Program-made: the position numbers and the translations under genes
From: Acidobacteriota bacterium
Lineage (GTDB): Bacteria > Acidobacteriota > Vicinamibacteria > Vicinamibacterales > JACQTH01
Reading direction: 5' to 3'
Assembly: GCA_016210935.1 (NCBI GenBank)
Contig: JACQTH010000197.1
Coordinates: forward strand, 1-5,081
Length of the DNA stretch: 5,081 nucleotides
The notes under the pieces: generated by a model
What the model saw: the letters and a program-made list of their open reading frames with translations, nothing else
Database searches by the model: none
What the model was told of the DNA's origin: nothing
Shown: piece after piece, positions 1 through 5,081 of the stretch
How positions within the stretch are numbered: position 1 is the stretch's first letter
Layout: each line of letters opens with the position of its first letter

Positions 1-97
1 GCCGGTCGAAGTGGTCGGGGTGGAGCTGCCGCGGACGCGGAAGTCACTCGTCGCGTCGGATCATCTGCCGCTGGTCGCGGAGCTGCTGGTAGGATGA
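1..97 (+). CDS. Endonuclease/exonuclease/phosphatase family protein, C-terminal end (partial)
   Basis: Only the last 31 codons before a TGA stop at 95-97 are inside the window; the frame starts at base 2. The peptide ends in VASDHLPLVAELLVG. The Ser-Asp-His triplet followed by a hydrophobic strand is the hallmark end of the DNase I-like (EEP) fold, in which the Asp-His pair takes part in phosphodiester or phosphoester hydrolysis. The family covers DNases, AP endonucleases, sphingomyelinases and inositol phosphatases, and 31 residues cannot tell these apart. The gene is convergent with the small gene at 234-455, and the repeat hairpin at 98-237 starts immediately after its stop. The family call rests on one motif, but that motif lies at the expected distance from the C-terminus. 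Confidence 0.72.
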   Translation, partial: PVEVVGVELPRTRKSLVASDHLPLVAELLVG

Positions 98-237
98 GAG
101 TGCCTGGAGTTCCTGGGGTGCCTAGAGTGCCTAGAGTGCCTAAAGTGCCTAAAGTGCCTGGAGTGCGAAGAGGTGCACCGAACGCACCCAAGGCACTCTA
201 GGCACTCTAGGCACCCTAGGCACTTCAGGCACCCTAG
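98..237. repeat. 9-bp tandem repeat array arranged as a long inverted repeat (possible bidirectional terminator)
   Basis: The left arm (98-169) is eight units of a 9-bp repeat, consensus GAGTGCCTA, with G/A variation. The right arm (184-237) is six units of the reverse complement, consensus GCACTCTAG. The arms pair with a constant coordinate sum of 350 (113 with 237, 163 with 187), giving a stem of roughly 50 pairs with a mismatch about once per unit. The 15-nt loop at 168-182 contains the palindrome GGTGCACC (172-179). The array fills the gap between two convergent genes. The last unit supplies the TAG stop (234-236) of the minus-strand gene. A role as a two-way transcription terminator or mRNA-end stabiliser fits the position but is inferred. 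Confidence 0.9.
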
Positions 238-455
238 TTCTCTCCGTACTCTTCTTCTTCCACCGGGATGAGGCGTGTGCAGGGGCGCAGCGCTTCACGG
301 TAGTCGTAGATGGGCAGGTCCCGAACGTGGAGCGTGAGCGTGCAGGTCGGCGCCTTTTCATCGACCACGACCGTCACCGGACTGCCTTCGACGCCGTCAC
401 GGAACGTCACCTGGCAACCGCAGGCGAGACGCGCGTGTGTGAAGCCTTTCAACAT
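234..455 (-). CDS. Small four-cysteine hypothetical protein (73 aa)
   Basis: I do not recognise this family. From the ATG at 455-453 it reads 73 residues to a TAG at 236-234, with G/C-rich third positions typical of real genes here. Cysteines fall at 12, 14, 38 and 59 and histidines at 7 and 43; the Cys-x-Cys plus Cys-x4-His spacing could bind a metal, but this is a guess. The middle (about 24-45) looks like alternating beta strands, and the C-terminus is acidic (EEEE at 66-69). There is no signal peptide or membrane segment. The frame stays open upstream to an ATG at 551, but that extension crosses GC-rich hairpins and reads as low-complexity sequence, so the internal ATG is preferred. No clear Shine-Dalgarno precedes it; a perfect hairpin (462-478) ends seven bases upstream of the start. 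The stop lies inside the adjacent repeat array. Confidence 0.62.
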   Translation of the reverse strand: MLKGFTHARLACGCQVTFRDGVEGSPVTVVVDEKAPTCTLTLHVRDLPIYDYREALRPCTRLIPVEEEEYGEN

Positions 456-461
456 GTTTAA

Positions 462-478
462 CCGGGGCTCTGCCCCGG
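462..478. repeat. GC-rich hairpin (7-bp perfect stem) beside the start of the small gene
   Basis: CCGGGGC, loop TCT, GCCCCGG forms a perfect 7-bp stem with a 3-nt loop. It sits directly upstream (minus strand) of the ATG at 455 and would cover the position where a ribosome binding site is expected. The motif resembles dispersed GC-rich palindromes found in spacers of many high-GC bacteria; whether it recurs in this genome cannot be seen here. Confidence 0.6.
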
Positions 479-495
479 ACCCCGGCTTGGTCGCT

Positions 496-510
496 CGCGG
501 GGACCCCGCG
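496..510. repeat. GC-rich palindrome (7-bp arms, 1-nt centre)
   Basis: CGCGGGG, A, CCCCGCG is a perfect inverted repeat. The loop is too small for a relaxed hairpin, but the palindrome is exact. It is one of four such elements in the spacer between the small gene and the TlpA-like gene. Confidence 0.5.
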
Positions 511-578
511 CATCCGCGCAAGCCAGGGAATTCGACCCGGATCGCTCGCACGGCCTACGCCCCGCTCCGCTCCCTCGC

Positions 579-597
579 AGGCGCGCGGTGCGCGCCT
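579..597. repeat. GC-rich hairpin (8-bp perfect stem, 3-nt loop)
   Basis: AGGCGCGC, loop GGT, GCGCGCCT is an exact inverted repeat. It has no T-tract on either side, so a simple intrinsic terminator is unlikely. It lies mid-spacer, 68 bases beyond the end of the TlpA-like gene. Confidence 0.5.
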
Positions 598-628
598 AGC
601 CTCTGATCAGCCCGGATCATACTACAAC

Positions 629-648
629 GGGCCGAGCACGCTCGGCCC
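629..648 (-). terminator. Hairpin beyond the TlpA-like gene, candidate terminator
   Basis: GGGCCGAG, loop CACG, CTCGGCCC gives a perfect 8-bp stem with a 4-nt loop, starting 16 bases past the TAA of the minus-strand TlpA-like gene. The position is right for ending the sigma/anti-sigma/TlpA transcript. The bases that follow on the minus strand (GTTGTAG) are only weakly T-rich, so it may instead be a factor-dependent end, an mRNA-stabilising stem or a dispersed palindromic repeat. Confidence 0.42.
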
Positions 649-664
649 CTACGGTCAAAGACCC

Positions 665-1273
665 TTACGACGACAACAATGCCTTGATCGTGCGCTCGAA
701 CAGATCCTTCGAGATCAGGCCCGCGTGCTTCTTGCAGATCTTCCCATCGCGACCGATGAGGAAGGTCGTCGGGAGCCCCCAAATGGGTCCGAACGCGTTG
801 GTAACGTCCTCGCGATCGATCCCGATCAGCACCGGATAGTTCATCTTGTATTGATCCGCGAAGGGCTTCAGCTTGTCTTCCGAATCTTCGACCAGCACGC
901 CGAGCACCGAGAACCCCTGATTCCCGTATTTGTTCTGGAACTCGACGAACCACGGAATCTCGATCTTGCACGGGCCGCACCAGGTCGCCCAGAAATCCAG
1001 CAACACCACCCGCCCTTTGTAGTCGGACAATTTCACCGACTTGCCCGTGCTCTCCTTCAGCGTGAACGAAAAGTTCGCCGCCTTTGCGTTCGCGTCGCAG
1101 ACACCCGGGGCGGCGGCCTCGACCGGCACCTCGACGGCGGCAGACGGCCCGACATCTTCGGCGGTCGAGGTGTGGGAATCGATCAACGGTACGCCGATGA
1201 CTGCGAAAGCCAGCCCCAGCGCAGCCACCGCGGCGATCGTCCACCGCACATAGCTAGGAAGTCTTCTTTGCAT
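665..1273 (-). CDS. TlpA/ResA-like membrane-anchored thiol-disulfide oxidoreductase
   Basis: This is a 202-residue thioredoxin-fold protein predicted to face the periplasm. Residues 11-31 form one hydrophobic helix after a short basic start (signal anchor), followed by an Ala/Val/Glu-rich linker to about residue 57. The redox domain runs from about 66 to 200. It has the strand VVLLDFWATWCGPC with the active-site pair C99-G-P-C102, and the cis-proline motif GLPTT (P168) that packs against it. Extra cysteines lie at 59 and 180. TlpA/ResA proteins usually reduce disulfides in periplasmic clients, notably apocytochrome c, but the substrate cannot be read from the sequence; a peroxiredoxin (AhpC/TSA-like) assignment is less likely given the CGPC pair. 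The ATG at 1273 follows a weak GAGAA site. The gene begins 79 bp after the anti-sigma gene on the same strand, so co-transcription is likely, suggesting envelope redox maintenance under that sigma factor. Confidence 0.9.
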   Translation of the reverse strand: MQRRLPSYVRWTIAAVAALGLAFAVIGVPLIDSHTSTAEDVGPSAAVEVPVEAAAPGVCDANAKAANFSFTLKESTGKSVKLSDYKGRVVLLDFWATWCGPCKIEIPWFVEFQNKYGNQGFSVLGVLVEDSEDKLKPFADQYKMNYPVLIGIDREDVTNAFGPIWGLPTTFLIGRDGKICKKHAGLISKDLFERTIKALLSS

Positions 1274-1315
1274 AACGTTCTCGTTGTCGCTCTGGCAATT
1301 CCTCGTGCCGAATCC

Positions 1316-1349
1316 GTCCCTGTTCCCTGGCCCCCGGCCCCTGACCCCT
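1316..1349. repeat. 7-bp tandem repeat (GNCCCCT) between the anti-sigma and TlpA-like genes
   Basis: On the + strand this reads as consecutive heptamers GTTCCCT, GGCCCCC, GGCCCCT and GACCCCT (1322-1349), preceded by a shorter related unit GTCCCT (1316-1321). It ends three bases before the stop codon of the anti-sigma gene and occupies almost half of the 79-bp gap. It is pyrimidine-rich on the + strand and hence a G-rich run in the operon transcript. Confidence 0.72.
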
Positions 1350-1352
1350 TTG

Positions 1353-2132
<780 letters not shown>

Positions 2133-2153
2133 ATAGCCCTATCGCTCTCGTTC

Positions 2154-2209
2154 TGAGTTTTGAGTTTTGAGTGGTTGCTTACTCAAACTCATAACCCGTG
2201 ACTCATCAC
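2154..2209. repeat. TGAGT repeat cluster: 7-bp tandem repeat facing inverted copies
   Basis: The + strand has TGAGTTT at 2154-2160 and 2161-2167 and a partial TGAGT at 2168-2172. Three inverted copies (ACTCA) follow at 2181-2185, 2187-2191 and 2201-2205. The segments 2161-2172 and 2181-2191 can pair as a hairpin with an 8-nt loop and one bulge. The element is conspicuously AT-rich for this region and fills most of the gap between the sigma stop and the anti-sigma start. It could act as an mRNA processing or attenuation site, a protein-binding site, or be a neutral repeat. Confidence 0.7.
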
Positions 2210-2781
2210 TACAGGTTCACTGTCCTCCCCGCCGCGCGGCGTTCGACCAGGCCGTCGTGCAGAAGCCTGCGTCCGCGCGAGATGCGCGACATCACCGTGC
2301 CGATCGGCACCTCGAGCATCGAGGCGATTTCCGCGTACGAGAACTCTTCGACGTCGCGCAGCCAGACCGCCTCGCGGAACGCCTCAGGCAGCGCGTCGAG
2401 GGCGGCTTTCAGGTCGACGTCCAGCACGTCGCGCATGACAAGCGCCTCTGGATCGTCACGACCCGGCGCCGCGGCGGCTGACTGCTCCACGGCCGCGCTG
2501 TCGACCTCGATCGGGTTACGCCGAACCTGCCTTCGGGCATTGAGGTGCGTATTATGGAGAATCGTAAACAGCCACGCTTTCAGGTTCGTGCCCGGCTCGA
2601 ACCGCTCGGCGAACCGGAATGCCTTCAAATAGGTGTCCTGGACCAGATCCTCCGCGTCGGCGCGGTTCCCCGCCAGCCGCAGGGCGGTGCCGTACAAACG
2701 ATCGAGGAGGGCCAACGCTTCCTCTTCGAACGCCTGGCGCGCCAGGACGCCGCCGGATGGACCTCGCCCCTGGGGCTGCAT
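2209..2781 (-). CDS. ECF-type RNA polymerase sigma factor (sigma-70 family)
   Basis: This 190-residue protein has the ECF layout of only sigma-2 and sigma-4 domains. Sigma-2 spans about 18-85, with the core-binding stretch DAEDLVQDTYLKAFR (42-56) and the promoter-melting segment around LKAWLFTILHNTHLNARR (67-84). A variable linker rich in Ala and Ser follows (about 95-110). Sigma-4 spans about 120-176 with the helix-turn-helix EFSYAEIASMLEVPIGTVMSRISRGRRLL (146-174) that reads the -35 element. It directs RNA polymerase to a small regulon, usually including its own operon, and is expected to be restrained by the anti-sigma factor encoded next. The ATG at 2781 is the most upstream possible start in frame: no ATG, GTG or TTG lies between it and an upstream stop. 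It lacks an obvious Shine-Dalgarno. Length is normal for the family. The ECF subgroup cannot be assigned by eye. Confidence 0.93.
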   Translation of the reverse strand: MQPQGRGPSGGVLARQAFEEEALALLDRLYGTALRLAGNRADAEDLVQDTYLKAFRFAERFEPGTNLKAWLFTILHNTHLNARRQVRRNPIEVDSAAVEQSAAAAPGRDDPEALVMRDVLDVDLKAALDALPEAFREAVWLRDVEEFSYAEIASMLEVPIGTVMSRISRGRRLLHDGLVERRAAGRTVNL

Positions 2782-2798
2782 GGGTACGGAGGCCCGAA

Positions 2799-2830
2799 GA
2801 CTGGAACACCCTCGGGCCGGAAGTTATTCC
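2799..2830 (-). promoter_or_regulatory. Possible ECF-type promoter of the sigma operon
   Basis: On the minus strand GGAATAACTT (2830-2821) resembles the GGAA-type -35 element used by many ECF sigma factors. About 17 bases further lies GTTCC (2807-2803) as a candidate -10; a GTC at 2801-2799 is an alternative at wider spacing. The site lies 18-49 bases upstream of the sigma start codon, which fits autoregulation. The motifs are short and this call is tentative. Confidence 0.35.
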
Positions 2831-2837
2831 AAGTATA

Positions 2838-2847
2838 AGGTGCACCT
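2838..2847. repeat. 10-bp perfect palindrome AGGTGCACCT
   Basis: This exact palindrome lies just upstream of the candidate -35 element of the sigma operon. Its core GGTGCACC also occurs in the loop of the 9-bp repeat array at 172-179. It could be an operator or part of a dispersed repeat; chance is also possible. Confidence 0.4.
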
Positions 2848-2918
2848 GTCCTCTTGAGATGCCGCCGATCCCGGATTCGGCAGCGTTGCGAAAGGCACGC
2901 CTCTTGCTCAGCTGTCCC

Positions 2919-2945
2919 CGTCACGTCCCCAAATCGTCACGTCCC
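2919..2945. repeat. 11-bp direct repeat pair CGTCACGTCCC
   Basis: CGTCACGTCCC occurs at 2919-2929 and again at 2935-2945, 16 bases apart. The second copy runs into a small inverted repeat, GTCCC-A-GGGAC (2941-2951). No function is evident; it may be debris of a dispersed repeat or a transcription-factor site pair. Confidence 0.55.
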
Positions 2946-2966
2946 AGGGACACCTTTGAGCACCCG

Positions 2967-2990
2967 GCACCTTGCACCTTGCACCATGCA
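2967..2990. repeat. 7-bp tandem repeat GCACCTT (three copies)
   Basis: The heptamers GCACCTT, GCACCTT and GCACCAT are followed by a partial GCA. The repeat lies about 136 bases upstream of the peptidase start, in the divergent spacer. Its period matches the other two heptamer repeats of this window but its sequence is different. Confidence 0.65.
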
Positions 2991-3125
2991 GCTGAAGGCG
3001 GTCCCTTCTGGCGCGGACCGTGAGTCCTGCGCTACGATGACCGCTGGCGCGGCGCTCCGATGAGGGCCGCAACGGTGCGCCAACCGCGTATCACACAACC
3101 CCGCATCACTCAACGAGGTACAGCT

Positions 3126-5081
3126 ATGCGAACCCGCGACGGGCGCGGCCGCCGAATCCCGCTCCTGCTGGCCGGTCTCCTGAGCCTGGCACTCGCGATG
3201 GCCGGGCGCGCGAATGCCCAGACCCAGTTCATCCCGTATTACGGGAAAAACCTCATCCACTACGACAAGTTCGACTGGCATATCTACGTCACCGACCACT
3301 TCGAGATCTTTTACTACCCGGCCACGGAGAGCCACCTCGAACGGATTGCCGGCTACGTGGAGAGCGCGTACCAGCAGGTCAGCGCGGACCTGAAGCACGA
3401 TCTCGCCAACAAGGTCCCTATCATCATTTTCAAGACGCACAGCGAGTTCGAGCAGGAGAACGTCATCCCCGGCGCGGCCACCGAAGGCGTCGCCGCCTTC
3501 GCCGAGTCGACACAGGGCCGGATGCTGCTGCCCATCGACGAGCCGCCCGATCTCCTGTATCGCCTGATCGTCCACGAGCTGACGCACGTCTTCGAGTTCG
3601 ACATCATCCCGCAGTCGCTGATTCGCCGGAACATTCCGCTCTGGGTGAACGAAGGCCTGTCCGACTACGAGACCGGCATGTGGCGCGCGATCGATCTGAT
3701 GACGGTGCGTGATGCGGCCGTCTCGGACATCGTTCCCAAGATGAGCGAGCTCGAGGGGTACGGCAATTTCAGCAACCCGCGGCTCATCTACAACCTCGGG
3801 CACGCGGTGTTCGAGTTCATCGAGTCACGCTGGGGCAAGGAGGGCATCCGGCAGTTCATGTTCTCCCTGCGGAAGAGCGTGATTGGGGGCGGCGAGAACG
3901 CGTACGAGGAAGCCTTCCGGATGAAGCCGGAGGAATTCGACGAGCAGTTCGAGAAGTACCTGAAGGAGCGGTTCAAGCCGTTCCGCGACAAGGAACGGCC
4001 GGCGGACTACGGCCGCAACCTGGCGCCGAATCCGGAAAAGACACGCTATGCGGCGGTGCTGTCGGTGGAGCCCTCGCCCTCCGGCGATCTCATTGCGGCG
4101 GTTACGGTCAACCGCCGCGACCAGGAGCTGGACATCATCCTGCTGTCGTCCAAGGACGGCGCGGTCGTCAACAACCTGACGTCCGGGTTCGACAAGGACA
4201 TGGGGTTCGAGTACCTGACGTACCCGGGCATGCGCTTCAACACCGTGCCCTGGTTGTCGTGGGCGCCCGGGGGCGACCGGATCGCGTACTTCGTGCGCAC
4301 CGAGAAGCAGCGCAGCCTCATCCTGCAGAACGTCGTCTCGAAGAAGATCGAGCGGCGGATCGAGGTCAAACTGGACGAGGCCGAATCGCCGGACATCGCG
4401 CCGGACGGACGCCGGGTGGCGTTTTCCGCGCTCGAGAACGCCACGGGCGACATCTTCCTTCTCGATCTGGACAGCGGCACAATCGAGAACCTCACCAAGG
4501 ACGACTTCTTCGACTATTCCCCCACCTTCTCCCCCGACGGCCGCTTTCTCGTCTACATGGCGCGCGTGAGCGGCAGCGAAAAGCTGTTCCGGCTCGACCT
4601 GGACACGAAAAAGAAGACACAGCTCACCTTCGGGACGCACGACGACTCGGGCGTCCAGTTCCTCGACGCCGACACGATTATGTTCTCGTCGACAGCCACC
4701 AACCCGTTGCAGCCGATCGACGCCGAAGTCGCCCGAAACGGCAACATCTATAACCTGTGGACGCTCAATCTGAAGAACGGCGAGCTGAAGCAGTACACCG
4801 ACGCCGTCGGGGGCGTCGTGTCGCCGATCGTGCTGCGTGAAGGCGAGAAGCCGCGCGTGGTCTTCGTCGTCTACAACAAGGGCGACTACACGCTCCATAC
4901 ACTGGACAAGATGGAAGCGATCGCCCAGGCGGCCACGAGCGATTTCGGCGCGCCCGGGCCCATCATCGATTTCCAGGCGCCGCTGTCCCACACGCTCGTC
5001 GCGGGCAACAAGCGGAAGAAGAAGGCGTTCGAGAAGCTGTTCGTCGACGGCCGGCCGCCGGTGAACGTCGGGGTCACGAGC
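3126..5081 (+). CDS. Secreted peptidase MA-like metalloprotease fused to a TolB/PD40-type beta-propeller (3' end outside window)
   Basis: The frame is open for 652 codons to the window edge without a stop. The ATG at 3126 has GAGG seven bases upstream (3115-3118). Residues 1-31 form a signal peptide: basic start, hydrophobic core at 11-26 and ANA before Q32. Residues of about 50-285 fit the gluzincin/peptidase MA-like fold: HELTH at 150-154 supplies two zinc-binding histidines and the catalytic glutamate, and NEGLSDY (175-181) supplies the third ligand, E176. Residues of about 305-600 carry TolB/PD40-like propeller blades, seen as SPSGDLIA (317-324), SWAPGGDRIAYF (378-389), IAPDGRRVAFSA (424-435) and FSPDGRFLVYMA (468-479). 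The end inside the window is Lys-rich (629-633). Exported proteins of this architecture often go on to a C-terminal beta-barrel-like part, which cannot be checked here. The gene is divergent from the sigma operon. Cleavage activity is likely since all zinc ligands are present, but the substrate is unknown. Confidence 0.9.
   Translation, partial: MRTRDGRGRRIPLLLAGLLSLALAMAGRANAQTQFIPYYGKNLIHYDKFDWHIYVTDHFEIFYYPATESHLERIAGYVESAYQQVSADLKHDLANKVPIIIFKTHSEFEQENVIPGAATEGVAAFAESTQGRMLLPIDEPPDLLYRLIVHELTHVFEFDIIPQSLIRRNIPLWVNEGLSDYETGMWRAIDLMTVRDAAVSDIVPKMSELEGYGNFSNPRLIYNLGHAVFEFIESRWGKEGIRQFMFSLRKSVIGGGENAYEEAFRMKPEEFDEQFEKYLKERFKPFRDKERPADYGRNLAPNPEKTRYAAVLSVEPSPSGDLIAAVTVNRRDQELDIILLSSKDGAVVNNLTSGFDKDMGFEYLTYPGMRFNTVPWLSWAPGGDRIAYFVRTEKQRSLILQNVVSKKIERRIEVKLDEAESPDIAPDGRRVAFSALENATGDIFLLDLDSGTIENLTKDDFFDYSPTFSPDGRFLVYMARVSGSEKLFRLDLDTKKKTQLTFGTHDDSGVQFLDADTIMFSSTATNPLQPIDAEVARNGNIYNLWTLNLKNGELKQYTDAVGGVVSPIVLREGEKPRVVFVVYNKGDYTLHTLDKMEAIAQAATSDFGAPGPIIDFQAPLSHTLVAGNKRKKKAFEKLFVDGRPPVNVGVTS

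Larger units (their letters stand above)
2782..3125. other. 344-bp divergent spacer between the sigma operon and the peptidase gene
   Basis: No convincing gene is seen on either strand; the open frames that cross it read as low-complexity shadows. It holds a possible ECF-type promoter facing left (2799-2830), the palindrome AGGTGCACCT (2838-2847), an 11-bp direct repeat pair (2919-2945), a heptamer repeat (2967-2990) and a clear ribosome binding site for the rightward gene (GAGG at 3115-3118). No strong sigma-70 promoter for the rightward gene could be picked out by eye. Confidence 0.7.

Noticed and set aside
98..237. CRISPR array
   Set aside because: The units are 9 bp with no spacers and switch orientation half way, which does not fit CRISPR repeats.
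456..551. N-terminal extension of the small cysteine protein to an ATG at 551
   Set aside because: The extra 32 residues are encoded by hairpin-forming GC-rich repeat sequence and look unlike the rest of the protein; the ATG at 455 begins the plausible part.
616..621. TATGAT on the minus strand as a -10 box for the small gene
   Set aside because: No -35-like hexamer lies at 16-18 bp; the nearest TTGACC (653-658) is 31 bp away.
2552..2845. Alternative minus-strand frame (97 codons) starting upstream of the sigma gene
   Set aside because: It is out of frame with the sigma domains and its translation is Arg/Gly/Pro-rich without motifs.
3033..3038. TACGAT as a -10 box for the peptidase gene
   Set aside because: No acceptable -35 element at proper spacing; the TTGCAC hexamers upstream come from the heptamer repeat and are too far away.
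2937..3803. Minus-strand open frame of 288 codons over the divergent spacer and the start of the peptidase gene
   Set aside because: It overlaps the signal peptide and catalytic domain of the real gene on the other strand and ends in low-complexity spacer sequence.
3825..4991. Long minus-strand open frame (388 codons) opposite the peptidase/propeller gene
   Set aside because: It lies antisense to a well-supported gene with signal peptide, HELTH and propeller motifs; its translation is rich in Arg, Val and Asp with no domain, as expected for a high-GC shadow frame.

Overview
This is a GC-rich bacterial chromosome window with strongly G/C-ending codons. The gene content is a cell-envelope theme: an ECF sigma factor, a membrane anti-sigma factor, a periplasmic thioredoxin-like protein and a secreted metallopeptidase/beta-propeller protein. 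The spacers are full of short tandem and palindromic repeats. This combination suggests an environmental Gram-negative, possibly Acidobacteriota (Vicinamibacteria-like). No rRNA or other marker gene is present, so the taxonomy is an inference.

Layout from left to right. Bases 1-97 are the last 31 codons of an endonuclease/exonuclease/phosphatase-family gene on the + strand. Bases 98-237 are a 9-bp tandem array arranged as a long inverted repeat, sitting between two convergent genes. A small four-cysteine hypothetical gene (73 aa) lies at 234-455 on the - strand. Bases 456-664 are a spacer with four perfect GC-rich hairpins, the last of which lies just beyond the end of the next gene. A cluster on the - strand, read from high to low coordinates, holds an ECF sigma factor (2781-2209), a zinc-finger anti-sigma factor with one transmembrane helix (2132-1353) and a membrane-anchored TlpA/ResA-like thiol-disulfide oxidoreductase (1273-665). 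A divergent 344-bp spacer at 2782-3125 follows. Bases 3126-5081 are a large + strand gene, cut by the window edge, with a signal peptide, a peptidase MA-like zinc protease domain (HELTH plus a downstream glutamate) and TolB/PD40-type propeller repeats.

How the genes may work together. The sigma/anti-sigma pair is a standard cell-surface signalling module. Its anti-sigma factor has three cysteines in the predicted extracytoplasmic part and a His-Cys-Cys zinc-finger motif in the cytoplasmic part. The next gene encodes a periplasmic CGPC oxidoreductase. A thiol-redox link between them is plausible but is inferred only from gene order and cysteine content. The divergent protease/propeller gene is a candidate target or merely a neighbour.

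The least expected signal is in the spacers. Three of them carry an unrelated 7-bp tandem repeat each (GNCCCCT, TGAGTTT, GCACCTT), and a fourth carries a 9-bp repeat folded into a hairpin of about 125 nt. No CRISPR array, tRNA, rRNA or insertion sequence was seen.
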